Positions 17,043 to 25,059 of a stretch of 25,101 nucleotides of DNA are shown here, in pieces (the first letter of the stretch is position 1; every line of letters starts with the position of its first letter). Under the pieces are notes generated by a model. That model ran no database searches, was not told the DNA's origin, and worked only from the letters and a program-made list of their open reading frames with translations. The DNA comes from Draconibacterium orientale (lineage in GTDB: Bacteria > Bacteroidota > Bacteroidia > Bacteroidales > UBA1556): contig DZDC01000023.1 of assembly GCA_022736595.1 (NCBI GenBank), forward strand, positions 1 through 25,101. The letters are read 5' to 3'. Made by a program: the position numbers and the translations under genes.

Positions 17043-19595
17043 ATGAGTGATGTAAATCAAGTTGATGGAATGCCAGAAGAAGGATTTGACCATGGAAATA
17101 TCGTAAAAGTAGATATCGAAAAGCAAATGAAATCGGCTTATATCGATTATTCTATGTCGGTAATTGTTAGCCGAGCGCTTCCTGATGTACGCGATGGATT
17201 TAAACCTGTACACCGAAGAGTTTTATACGGTATGCTCGATTTGGGTGTAATGTCGAATCGACCCTACAAGAAATCAGCAAGAATCGTTGGGGAAGTGTTA
17301 GGTAAATACCATCCACATGGTGATAGCTCGGTGTATGATACAATGGTACGTATGGCTCAAGAATGGTCGTTGCGTTATCCGTTGGTGGATGGACAAGGTA
17401 ACTTTGGAAGTATCGATGGCGATAGCCCCGCAGCAATGCGTTATACAGAGGCTCGGTTACAGAAGATCACCGAAGAAATGTTGGACGATTTGGATAAAGA
17501 AACTGTTGATTTTCAGTTGAATTTCGACGACTCCTTAGAAGAACCAACTGTGATGCCAACAAAAGTTCCTAACTTGCTCGTTAATGGAGCATCGGGGATT
17601 GCGGTAGGTATGGCCACCAATATGGCTCCACACAATCTTTCCGAAAGTATTGATGCTTGTATTGCATACATTGAAAATAATGAGATTACCGTACAAGAAT
17701 TAATGCAACATGTTAAAGCTCCTGATTTTCCAACTGGAGGTATCATTTATGGTTATGAGGGAGTGAAGGAAGCCTACGAAACCGGAAGAGGTAGAGTGGT
17801 GATGCGTGGTGAGTCGCATATTGAAGAAGGAGAACATGGTAGCCGCGATAAAATTATTGTTACTTCCATTCCTTACCAAGTGAATAAATCTGAAATGATT
17901 AAGAAAACTGCGGACTTGGTAAACGATAAAAAAATTGAAGGTATTGCAGACATCCGTGATGAAAGTGATAGAACTGGTATTCGCATTGTTTATGAGCTTC
18001 GTAAAGACGCAGTTACCAACGTGGTACTTAATAATTTATATCAATATACAGCACTTCAATCGAGCTTTAGCATCAATAGCATTGCTCTGGTAAAAGGAAG
18101 ACCAATGATGTTGAATCTTTACGATATCATTCGCCATTTCATCGACCATCGTCACGAAGTTGTGGTACGTCGTACCCAATTTGAATTACGCGAAGCCGAG
18201 AAGAAAGCACATATTCTTGAAGGTTTAATCATTGCCTTGAATAATTTGGATGAGGTTATTGCTCTGATTAGGGCATCAAGAAACCCAGAAGAGGCACGTA
18301 CTGGTTTAATGGAACGCTTTGCCCTTTCAGAGCTCCAAGCCAGAGCAATCTTGGATATGCGCTTACAAAAACTTACTGGACTCGAAATTGATAAGGTAAA
18401 GCAAGAGTATGCCGAATTGATGAAGGTAATCGATTACTTAAAAGAAATATTGGCCAGCAAGGAATTGCGGATGAAAATTATTAGAGATGAATTGCTTGAA
18501 ATCAAAGAGAAGTATGGCGATAAACGCAGAAGTACCATCGAATTTTCAGCAGAAGATTTCAAAATAGAGGATACCATTCCCGACGAAACTGTGGTGGTTA
18601 CCATTTCACATTTAGGCTATATAAAACGGACTGCACTTTCTGAATATCGCATTCAAAATAGAGGCGGTAGGGGCTCAAAAGGTAGCAGTTCGAGGGAAGA
18701 AGATTTTATTGAATATATCTTCGTAGCTACCAATCATAATTATATGCTTTTCTTTACCGAGTTGGGTAAAGTATTCTGGATGAGAGTCTTTGAAATTCCT
18801 GAAGGAACTAAAGTTTCAAAAGGAAGAGCCATTCAAAATATGATTAACATTGAACGAGAGGATAAACTCAAGGCCTTTATCAACATCAAAGATTTAACCG
18901 ATAAGGAATACATTGAGAACAATTATATTGTACTTGTTTCAAAGAAAGGAATTATCAAGAAAACTACCGTGGAGGCATACAGCCGTCCCCGTCAAAATGG
19001 AATCAACGCTATTACCATTAGAGAGGGAGATGAACTGCTGGAAGCTCGTTTAACCAACGGTAGCTCCGAAATAATGATGGCTCTACGTTCGGGACGTGCC
19101 ATTCGATTCCCTGAAGATAAAGTTAGACCCATGGGACGTAATGCAAGCGGTGTGCGCGGAATTTATATGGAGGAAGAAGATGAACTCATAGGTATGATTA
19201 CCCTCGCTGACGCTAACTCCAATGTACTTGTGGTTTCAGAAAATGGATATGGAAAACGCTCTAGCATTGATGATTATCGAGTAACCAACAGAGGAGGAAA
19301 AGGGGTGAAAACCATCAACATCACTGAAAAAACCGGAAAGTTAATTTCGATAAAAGATGTAACCGACGAAGATGATTTAATCATTGTAAATCGCAGTGGT
19401 ATTCTTATTCGAATTGCAGTGGCCGACCTCAGAGTTATGGGTCGAGCTACCCAAGGGGTGCGGTTGATCAAGCTTCAAGAGGATGATTCCATTGCGGCTG
19501 TGACCAAAGTGCGTCGCATCATTGAGGAACAAGACGAAATGGTCGCTGATGATGAGCCCACTTCAATTCTCGATGAAGAAATTTCTGAAGATTAG
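17043..19595 (+). CDS. gyrA: DNA gyrase subunit A
   Basis: This is the DNA-breaking and rejoining subunit of the type II topoisomerase that introduces negative supercoils, working with GyrB. It has 850 residues. The catalytic tyrosine is Tyr134 in AAMRYTEARL. The quinolone-resistance region reads HPHGDSSVYDT; Ser95 and Asp99 match E. coli Ser83 and Asp87, so the usual resistance substitutions are absent. The C-terminal beta-pinwheel contains a GyrA-box-like QNRGGRG at about 538-544 (consensus QRRGGKG) and a further NRGGKG near 749, which favours GyrA over ParC. The protein ends in an acidic tail from about residue 825. The ATG at 17043 follows an AT-rich leader without a strong Shine-Dalgarno site. 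The exported TPR gene follows 85 bases downstream. Confidence 0.95.
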   Translation: MSDVNQVDGMPEEGFDHGNIVKVDIEKQMKSAYIDYSMSVIVSRALPDVRDGFKPVHRRVLYGMLDLGVMSNRPYKKSARIVGEVLGKYHPHGDSSVYDTMVRMAQEWSLRYPLVDGQGNFGSIDGDSPAAMRYTEARLQKITEEMLDDLDKETVDFQLNFDDSLEEPTVMPTKVPNLLVNGASGIAVGMATNMAPHNLSESIDACIAYIENNEITVQELMQHVKAPDFPTGGIIYGYEGVKEAYETGRGRVVMRGESHIEEGEHGSRDKIIVTSIPYQVNKSEMIKKTADLVNDKKIEGIADIRDESDRTGIRIVYELRKDAVTNVVLNNLYQYTALQSSFSINSIALVKGRPMMLNLYDIIRHFIDHRHEVVVRRTQFELREAEKKAHILEGLIIALNNLDEVIALIRASRNPEEARTGLMERFALSELQARAILDMRLQKLTGLEIDKVKQEYAELMKVIDYLKEILASKELRMKIIRDELLEIKEKYGDKRRSTIEFSAEDFKIEDTIPDETVVVTISHLGYIKRTALSEYRIQNRGGRGSKGSSSREEDFIEYIFVATNHNYMLFFTELGKVFWMRVFEIPEGTKVSKGRAIQNMINIEREDKLKAFINIKDLTDKEYIENNYIVLVSKKGIIKKTTVEAYSRPRQNGINAITIREGDELLEARLTNGSSEIMMALRSGRAIRFPEDKVRPMGRNASGVRGIYMEEEDELIGMITLADANSNVLVVSENGYGKRSSIDDYRVTNRGGKGVKTINITEKTGKLISIKDVTDEDDLIIVNRSGILIRIAVADLRVMGRATQGVRLIKLQEDDSIAAVTKVRRIIEEQDEMVADDEPTSILDEEISED

Positions 19596-19620
19596 TATTA
19601 ATTGATTATTAGTATATTAA

Positions 19621-19664
19621 CCATTTGACCAAATTTTGGCGTGTTTTTTGCCAAGACCAAATTT
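19621..19664 (+). promoter_or_regulatory. Repeats upstream of the exported TPR gene
   Basis: The 10-mer GACCAAATTT occurs twice in direct orientation, at 19627-19636 and 19655-19664. Between and across the copies are CCAAATTTTGG (a palindrome, 19629-19639) and a TTGGC...GCCAA pair (19636-19640 and 19650-19654). The block ends 16 bases before the ATG at 19681. It resembles an operator or a leader structure. I cannot assign a promoter box with confidence. Confidence 0.3.
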
Positions 19665-19680
19665 ATAAACATTAAATATT

Positions 19681-21054
19681 ATGAAAAAGTTAACCTTATT
19701 TTTGATTGCTGTGGTGATAGCCACTTTTTCCCAAGCTCAAAGCAATGTTGTTGCTTCGGCTTATAATTATCACAAAAGTGGAATGCCTGACAAAGCGATG
19801 GACGAAATAGACAAGGCCATCCTGCATGAATCTACTATGAACGATGCCAAAACTTGGTTTTATCGTGGAAACATTTATTTACAATTATACTCATTCGCCC
19901 ACATGTCGGATGGTTTAGCTCAAGGCATGACGGATAGTCTAATTCTACTTGGTTATGGTGAACCAGAAAGTAGAAGATCCTTTAAAAAAGTTGAAAATGG
20001 ACAGCGTTGGTATTATCCCAATGGATTCAATATTATTCTTTCCGGTAAGGTTTATCATAGTTATGAATTCCCTGGGGAGGAAGTATATAAAGCCAAAGAC
20101 AATGGTAAATTGCTTGAAACAGCCTTAGCTTCTTACCGTAAAGTAATTGAACTCGACCCTAAATTAGTTCGTTATGAGCTCAATCCCGCTTCAGCAGAGT
20201 TGGGTATTAAACGAATTGCTGCAATGTATTATAACGAAGGGGTTAATAAATTTTCAGCCTCAAAAACGACAGAAGCGCTAGCCGCATTTGAAAATGCAGC
20301 AGCTTTATATAGCGAATTAGATTCCTATGACGAAAACTTGTATCTATATACTGGATACGCCGCTGAAAATTTGAATGATACCAATAAGGCCATCAAGTAT
20401 TATTCGATTTTGGTTAAAAACAAAACCAAAAATGAAAATCTTTATATGAAGTTGGCTTATCTGTACATGGGTAAAAAAGATTATACTAATGCTTTAAAAG
20501 TGGTAAAAGCAGGACGCACTGAAGCTTCTGCATCCAACAACCTTATGTTAACAGAGGCAAATATCTATCTTCAAACGGGTCGTACAAAAGAAGCTGAACA
20601 AATTTTAAAGGCTGCTGCTGAAAAGGATCCAAATAATAAACAATTGCATTTTGCCATTGGAGCTAACTATGACGAAATGATAAGAAATGATTCAACCATG
20701 ACTCCTGAAATTAAGGAATCAGTATTTGAAAGTGCTAGACAAGCCTACATTAAAGCGTTAGAAATTGACCCTAATTATTTTGATGCAGCCTATAATATGG
20801 GGGCCATGCTCAATAATCGTGCAGCAGCTCTTTTGACAGAGGCAAATAACTTACCTATGTCTGCAACCGCAAAATATGAAGCGTTGTCAAGCAAAGGAAG
20901 TGCATTGTTGATAGAGGCTAAGCCTTACCTTGAAAAATGTCACCAATTGGATCCTAAAGATCGCAATACCATGATTATGTTGAGAGGGGTGTACAGTCAA
21001 ACCAAAGATTATGATAATCTTAAAAAGATAAATGCTGAGTTAAAGGGAGAATAA
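19681..21054 (+). CDS. Exported tetratricopeptide (TPR) repeat protein
   Basis: This is probably a periplasmic scaffold or protein-binding protein of unknown partner. A clear signal peptide covers residues 1-19 (MKK, a hydrophobic core, then SQA before Gln20). There is no lipobox cysteine, so it is not a lipoprotein. Of its 457 residues, most are TPR-type helix pairs, best seen at about 142-157 (ASYRKVIELDP), 183-214, 219-247, 250-282, 286-318, 355-380 (AYIKALEIDPNYFDAAYNMG) and 408-455. A charged insertion between about 70 and 135 does not look like TPR. It starts 85 bases after gyrA and ends before a bidirectional terminator. From memory, an exported TPR gene next to gyrA occurs in other Bacteroidota; I have not verified this here. 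Confidence 0.88.
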   Translation: MKKLTLFLIAVVIATFSQAQSNVVASAYNYHKSGMPDKAMDEIDKAILHESTMNDAKTWFYRGNIYLQLYSFAHMSDGLAQGMTDSLILLGYGEPESRRSFKKVENGQRWYYPNGFNIILSGKVYHSYEFPGEEVYKAKDNGKLLETALASYRKVIELDPKLVRYELNPASAELGIKRIAAMYYNEGVNKFSASKTTEALAAFENAAALYSELDSYDENLYLYTGYAAENLNDTNKAIKYYSILVKNKTKNENLYMKLAYLYMGKKDYTNALKVVKAGRTEASASNNLMLTEANIYLQTGRTKEAEQILKAAAEKDPNNKQLHFAIGANYDEMIRNDSTMTPEIKESVFESARQAYIKALEIDPNYFDAAYNMGAMLNNRAAALLTEANNLPMSATAKYEALSSKGSALLIEAKPYLEKCHQLDPKDRNTMIMLRGVYSQTKDYDNLKKINAELKGE

Positions 21055-21062
21055 TCCTGACT

Positions 21063-21107
21063 CATCAAAAAAAAAGCCAACCGAATCGGTTGGCTTTTTT
21101 TTTGATG
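21063..21107. terminator. Bidirectional terminator between convergent genes
   Basis: A perfect 21-bp inverted repeat, with nine A before and nine T after the GC-rich core GCCAACCG/CGGTTGGC and a three-base loop centred at 21085. It lies 8 bases after the TPR stop codon and 13 bases beyond the end of the minus-strand mutase gene, so it can terminate both. Confidence 0.92.
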
Positions 21108-21120
21108 GATATAGATTTCT

Positions 21121-22845
21121 TTATAGCTTTAAGTCCGAAATGATAGCTTCAATTTTTCCTTGTAATTTGGATTTAGTTTTTTCAAAATCAGCAGCATTAC
21201 TTAGACTTGACTTTACACCAAAATAGAATTTAATTTTGGGTTCGGTACCCGAAGGACGCATGGTAATGATGCTTTCGTCCTCGGTAAGAAGTTGGATAAC
21301 ATCTGATTTGGGCAAATCTAAAGGCGAAGAGCTTCCGTCAAAAAGTTGGGTTACTTTCTGCAATTGATAATCTTTGATGTATTTTACCTTTGATCCAGCA
21401 ATCGTTTTAGGAGGGTTATTGCGAACCTCTTCCATCATTTGTATAATTTCATCGGCACCAGATTTGCCTTTTTTGGTAACTGATTTTAAACTTTCAAGAT
21501 AAAAGCCAAATTTTTGGTAAATCTCAATCAACAAATCTTCAAAATCTTTTCCATGATGGGTCGCCCAAGCATAAGTTTCTGCTATAAAACAACATGAAGC
21601 AACGGCATCCTTATCTCTTACAGCATCACCTACTAAATAACCGTAACTTTCTTCGCCACCGATAATAAACTTTTGGCTTCCTTCTTGTTCTCTTATAATT
21701 TGAGCAATGTATTTAAATCCAGTAAGTACATCATAGTGTTTAACTCCATATTGCTGAGCCATATTGGCTAATAATTCGGTGGTAACAATGGTTTTTACAA
21801 TAAACTCGTTTCCGGTAAGCTTACCTCTTTGTTTCCATTGATCCAAAACATAGTAAAAGAGGATGCTCGCAGTTTGGTTGCCATTAAGTAAGACAAATTC
21901 GTTTTGCTTATTTCTAAAGGCAATACCTACACGATCAGCGTCAGGGTCGGTGGCCATCACTAAATTGGCTCCCGTAGCTTTGGCTTGGGCAATTGCCAAC
22001 TCCAATGCTGCAGATTCTTCAGGGTTGGGAGAATGCACCGTGGGGAAATTTCCATCTACCACATTCTGACTATCTACTCCGATGACTTGAGAAAAACCAA
22101 AGCTTTTAAGGGCCTGAGGTACAAGATTTACACCTGTTCCATGAATGGGTGTATATACCATTTTAATATCATGGTGCTGATCGATGATTTCTGGATTCAG
22201 CGAAATTGACTTAATTTTTGCAATGTATTGCTCATCTAAATCGTTAGAAATTAATTCAATAAGCTTTGGATTACCGTTAAATTTAACCTCACGTACCGAA
22301 CTAATTTTTCTAACTTCTTCAATTACGGTATTGTCTTCAGGTGAAATGAGTTGGCCTCCATCAGCACCATAAACTTTATACCCATTGTACTCCTTTGGAT
22401 TGTGAGAAGCAGTGATGACGATACCCGATTGACACTTTAGCTGACGAACAGCAAAACTTAATTCGGGAGTGGGGCGTAAGGCATCAAATCGATATACTTT
22501 TATTCCATTTGCGGTAAGTACATTGGATGTAATTCCTTCGAAGTAAGTGTTGTTGTTTCTACAATCGTAAGCGATGGCCACACTGATGGATTGATTGGGA
22601 TATTTTTTTAACAAGTGATTTGCTAATCCTTGAGTGGCCATACCCACAGTATATTGGTTCATTCGGTTTGATCCCACTCCCATAATTCCTCTTAATCCAC
22701 CCGTTCCAAACTCCAGATCCTTATAAAAAGCATCAGTGAGTTCTGTGCTTTTTTCATCCAATAATTTTTGTACTGCTTTACGAGTTTCAATATCGTAATC
22801 GTCAGTTAACCATTTTTTTGCGTTTTCTATAATATAGTTTTCCAT
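21121..22845 (-). CDS. Phosphohexomutase (phosphoglucomutase/phosphomannomutase family)
   Basis: This cytoplasmic enzyme interconverts hexose-6-phosphate and hexose-1-phosphate, supplying the precursor for nucleotide sugars. Its 574 residues match the long PgcA/PGM2-type family. The four signature sites are present in order: the catalytic phosphoserine Ser147 in TASHNP, the metal-binding loop DPDADR with Asp300, 302 and 304, the sugar-specificity loop GGEESYG (396-402) and the phosphate-binding RPSGTEPK (530-537). The N-terminal GTGGLRGIMG is also typical. Whether glucose or mannose is the preferred substrate cannot be read from the sequence, although this subfamily is often a phosphoglucomutase. 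It starts 9 bases after the reductase gene and is the last gene of its operon. Confidence 0.93.
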   Translation of the reverse strand: MENYIIENAKKWLTDDYDIETRKAVQKLLDEKSTELTDAFYKDLEFGTGGLRGIMGVGSNRMNQYTVGMATQGLANHLLKKYPNQSISVAIAYDCRNNNTYFEGITSNVLTANGIKVYRFDALRPTPELSFAVRQLKCQSGIVITASHNPKEYNGYKVYGADGGQLISPEDNTVIEEVRKISSVREVKFNGNPKLIELISNDLDEQYIAKIKSISLNPEIIDQHHDIKMVYTPIHGTGVNLVPQALKSFGFSQVIGVDSQNVVDGNFPTVHSPNPEESAALELAIAQAKATGANLVMATDPDADRVGIAFRNKQNEFVLLNGNQTASILFYYVLDQWKQRGKLTGNEFIVKTIVTTELLANMAQQYGVKHYDVLTGFKYIAQIIREQEGSQKFIIGGEESYGYLVGDAVRDKDAVASCCFIAETYAWATHHGKDFEDLLIEIYQKFGFYLESLKSVTKKGKSGADEIIQMMEEVRNNPPKTIAGSKVKYIKDYQLQKVTQLFDGSSSPLDLPKSDVIQLLTEDESIITMRPSGTEPKIKFYFGVKSSLSNAADFEKTKSKLQGKIEAIISDLKL

Positions 22846-22854
22846 GAGTAGAAA

Positions 22855-23712
22855 TTATAATTGTTTTAAGCATTTAACCAAGCTATCGCGCCAGTAAGGA
22901 ATTTCCATTTCCAATTCTTCTTTTATTTTTGACTTATTGAGAACGCTGTATGCAGGGCGTGGTGCTGCAAGAGGATATGCCGAAGTTTCAACAGGTAATA
23001 ATTCCACAGTGTTGAGACCTTTAATGTCAATAATGGCTTTAGCGAAGTCGTACCAACTGCATACGCCCTCATTGCTGTAATTAAACAAGTGAACTCCAGA
23101 CATAAATTCCATCTTGGAAATGGAATTAAGGATAACTTCCGCCAAATCAGCTGCATAGGTTGGGCTGCCAATTTGATCAAATACCACGTTTAAGGAAAGT
23201 CCTTGCTGTGCTCGGTTGAGTATGGTTTTAACAAAATTATGTCCAAATTGCGAATATAGCCATGAAGTTCTAATGATTACTGCATCTGCAGCAAATTCTT
23301 CTACCATCTCTTCACCTTCAAGTTTAGTTTGACCATAATAGGTTAGGGGATTAGTGAAATCAGTTTCGCGATAAGGAATTGGACCATGCCCGGTATAAAC
23401 ATAATCGGTACTTATATGTATAAGTTTTGCTTGATGTTTAGAACAAGCCAAAGCTAGGTTTTTTACAGCCAAAACATTGACGCTGCGTGCAGTTAATCGG
23501 TCTGTTTCACTTTTGTCAACTGCAGTGTAGGCTGCACAATTAATTACTAAGTAAGGTTGGTTGTCTTTAAAAAAATGTTCAACTTTTTTATTATCGGTGA
23601 TGTCAAGTTCATCAATATCTGTAAAAATGAATTGATATTGAGGCCATTTTGACGATAATTCTCTCAACTCTCTCCCGAGTTGACCTTTACTACCTGTGAT
23701 GAGTATATGCAT
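22855..23712 (-). CDS. rfbD: dTDP-4-dehydrorhamnose reductase (RmlD/RfbD family)
   Basis: This NAD(P)H-dependent short-chain dehydrogenase family enzyme catalyses the last step of dTDP-L-rhamnose synthesis. Its 285 residues are normal for RmlD. The N-terminal nucleotide-binding motif GSKGQLG is at residues 7-13, STDYVYTG supplies the catalytic Ser/Thr region near 101, and Tyr126 and Lys130 in YGQTK form the YxxxK pair. The start overlaps the end of the upstream decarboxylase gene by 23 bases; the overlap is real because the Rossmann motif needs this start. The other rhamnose genes (rfbA, B, C) are not in this window, so they must be elsewhere or the enzyme may reduce a related 4-keto sugar. 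Confidence 0.88.
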   Translation of the reverse strand: MHILITGSKGQLGRELRELSSKWPQYQFIFTDIDELDITDNKKVEHFFKDNQPYLVINCAAYTAVDKSETDRLTARSVNVLAVKNLALACSKHQAKLIHISTDYVYTGHGPIPYRETDFTNPLTYYGQTKLEGEEMVEEFAADAVIIRTSWLYSQFGHNFVKTILNRAQQGLSLNVVFDQIGSPTYAADLAEVILNSISKMEFMSGVHLFNYSNEGVCSWYDFAKAIIDIKGLNTVELLPVETSAYPLAAPRPAYSVLNKSKIKEELEMEIPYWRDSLVKCLKQL

Positions 23713-24655
23713 CTAGTTTTCCTCCTTTAATTAATTCGTCAAAGTAATGAATGGTTTTTTTAAGTCCTTCGTTAAGTTGTATTTTGGGCTCCCAATTAAG
23801 ATTGGTTTTAGCGAGAGTAATATCGGGTTTTCTCTGCATGGGATCGTCGGAAGGTAATTCCTTAAAAATTAATTTTGATTGGCTTGCTGTAAGTTCTAAA
23901 ACCTTTTGAGCCAATTCTTTAATGGTAAATTCATTGGGATTGCCCATATTTACAGGACCTGTGAATTCTTTAGGCCCATTCATCATTTTTATCAATCCTT
24001 CCAAAAGATCATCTACATATTGAAAGCTACGAGTTTGATTGCCATCACCATAAATGGTAATATCTTTTCCTTCAAGGGCTTGCATTATGAAATTAGAAAC
24101 AACACGTCCATCGTAAGGGTGCATTTTGGGACCGTAGGTATTGAAAATTCTAACTACTTTTATATCCACTTGGTTTTGCCAATAGTAATTAAAAAATAGA
24201 GTTTCTGCTACCCTCTTGCCCTCATCATAACAACTGCGAATGCCAATTGGATTAACATTTCCCCAGTATGACTCAACCTGTGGATGTACCGTCGGGTCCC
24301 CATACACTTCACTGGTGCTGGCTTGAAGAATGGTTGCTCCAATTCTTTTGGCCAAACCAAGCATATTAATGGCTCCCATAACCGAAGTTTTTACTGTTTT
24401 GATGCCATTATATTGATAGTGTATTGGACTTGCTGGGCAGGCTAAATTATAAATTTGATCTACCTCAATAAAAAAAGGCATGGTCACATCGTGGCGTATT
24501 AATTCAAAATTTTTGTTGTCCATCAAATGATGTACATTACTCTTTTGACCGGTAAAGTAATTGTCGAGGGCAATAACTTCATTACCCTCATTTAGAAGCC
24601 TTTCGCAAAGGTGTGAACCAATAAATCCAGCCCCACCGGTTACTAATATTTTCAT
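23690..24655 (-). CDS. UDP-glucuronate decarboxylase (UDP-xylose synthase)
   Basis: This extended short-chain dehydrogenase oxidises UDP-glucuronate at C4 with bound NAD+, decarboxylates it and reduces it to UDP-xylose, a precursor of surface polysaccharide. It has 321 residues. GGAGFIGSH at 7-15 binds NAD. The family-specific blocks are NLACPASPIHYQ (70-81), STSEVYGDP (113-121), RSCYDEGKRVAE (140-151) with catalytic Tyr143 and Lys147, then RIFNTYGPKM. These separate it from UDP-glucose 4-epimerases and dTDP-glucose dehydratases. It is the first gene of a three-gene minus-strand operon, with a matching -7 box about 70 bases upstream of the start. No UDP-glucose dehydrogenase gene, which would make its substrate, is present here. 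Confidence 0.92.
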   Translation of the reverse strand: MKILVTGGAGFIGSHLCERLLNEGNEVIALDNYFTGQKSNVHHLMDNKNFELIRHDVTMPFFIEVDQIYNLACPASPIHYQYNGIKTVKTSVMGAINMLGLAKRIGATILQASTSEVYGDPTVHPQVESYWGNVNPIGIRSCYDEGKRVAETLFFNYYWQNQVDIKVVRIFNTYGPKMHPYDGRVVSNFIMQALEGKDITIYGDGNQTRSFQYVDDLLEGLIKMMNGPKEFTGPVNMGNPNEFTIKELAQKVLELTASQSKLIFKELPSDDPMQRKPDITLAKTNLNWEPKIQLNEGLKKTIHYFDELIKGGKLDAYTHHR

Positions 24656-24725
24656 TAAAAAATAATTTAATTTAAGTTTAAATACAAGAATTCAATTTAG
24701 ATTTGTATTCCCTTTATTTATCCTG

Positions 24726-24733
24726 CAAATATA
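24726..24733 (-). promoter_or_regulatory. Candidate -7 box of the sugar-nucleotide operon
   Basis: On the minus strand this reads TATATTTG followed by C, an exact TAnnTTTG match. It lies about 70 bases upstream of the decarboxylase ATG. The -33 position holds only a T-rich sequence. Confidence 0.45.
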
Positions 24734-24825
24734 GGAATTAGCATTTAAAAAACATTATTAATTGAGAGTAGGTTTTTTTTAAATAACAAAATCATAAAGT
24801 TTTGAAATTGATAACAAAAAGATTA

Positions 24826-24839
24826 TGCAAATATTTGCA
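24826..24839. repeat. 14-bp perfect palindrome (possible operator)
   Basis: TGCAAATATTTGCA is its own reverse complement. Its first nine bases, TGCAAATAT, also occur at 24724-24732, over the -7 box of the minus-strand operon. This could be a transcription-factor site, but no factor is identifiable from the sequence. Confidence 0.35.
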
Positions 24840-24914
24840 AATCATTTAAGTAAAGTAAATAGAGTCGATTTGTTTTTCAGAAAATATTTAAAAACAAAGA
24901 CGAACTGATAAATA

Positions 24915-24948
24915 TTGGCCTATAAAAAATTACTTTTATTTACCTTTG
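24915..24948 (+). promoter_or_regulatory. Candidate promoter in front of the methyltransferase relic
   Basis: The -7 box TACCTTTG (24941-24948) matches TAnnTTTG exactly. A TTGG (24915-24918) lies 23 bases upstream. The ATG at 24964 follows after 15 bases. Confidence 0.45.
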
Positions 24949-24963
24949 AGAAATTTAGAATTT

Positions 24964-25059
24964 ATGTTAAACCACTGGGATTTAAGATATTCGACCAATG
25001 ATTTCTATTATGGATTTGAGCCTAATGCTTTTTTTAAATCAGAACTTCTTAGTACATGA
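24964..25059 (+). pseudogene. N-terminal remnant of a class I SAM-dependent methyltransferase
   Basis: A 31-codon frame starts at the ATG and ends at TGA (25057-25059). Its residues HWDLRYSTNDFYYGFEPNAFFK closely resemble the opening of TehB-like/thiopurine-type SAM methyltransferases, whose N-termini typically read W-x-x-RY...YG-x-x-PN-x-F. In those proteins the SAM-binding LPxEGEGRN motif follows about 15-20 residues later. None of the three forward frames contains anything like it in the bases left before the window edge. The gene therefore seems to be broken by a deletion or rearrangement near codon 28, or by a frameshift followed by decay. The promoter-like pair upstream looks intact. 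The recognition is from memory of the family and rests on a short stretch. Confidence 0.5.

Larger units (their letters stand above)
24656..24963. other. AT-rich divergent intergenic region
   Basis: This 308-base region holds the leader and probable promoter of the minus-strand sugar operon, a 14-bp perfect palindrome, and a plus-strand promoter-like pair directed at the methyltransferase relic. I see no gene of its own. Confidence 0.6.

Noticed and set aside
17319..17341. Quinolone-resistance mutation in gyrA
   Set aside because: The positions matching E. coli Ser83 and Asp87 are Ser95 and Asp99. The Ser in place of Ala84 is not by itself evidence of resistance.
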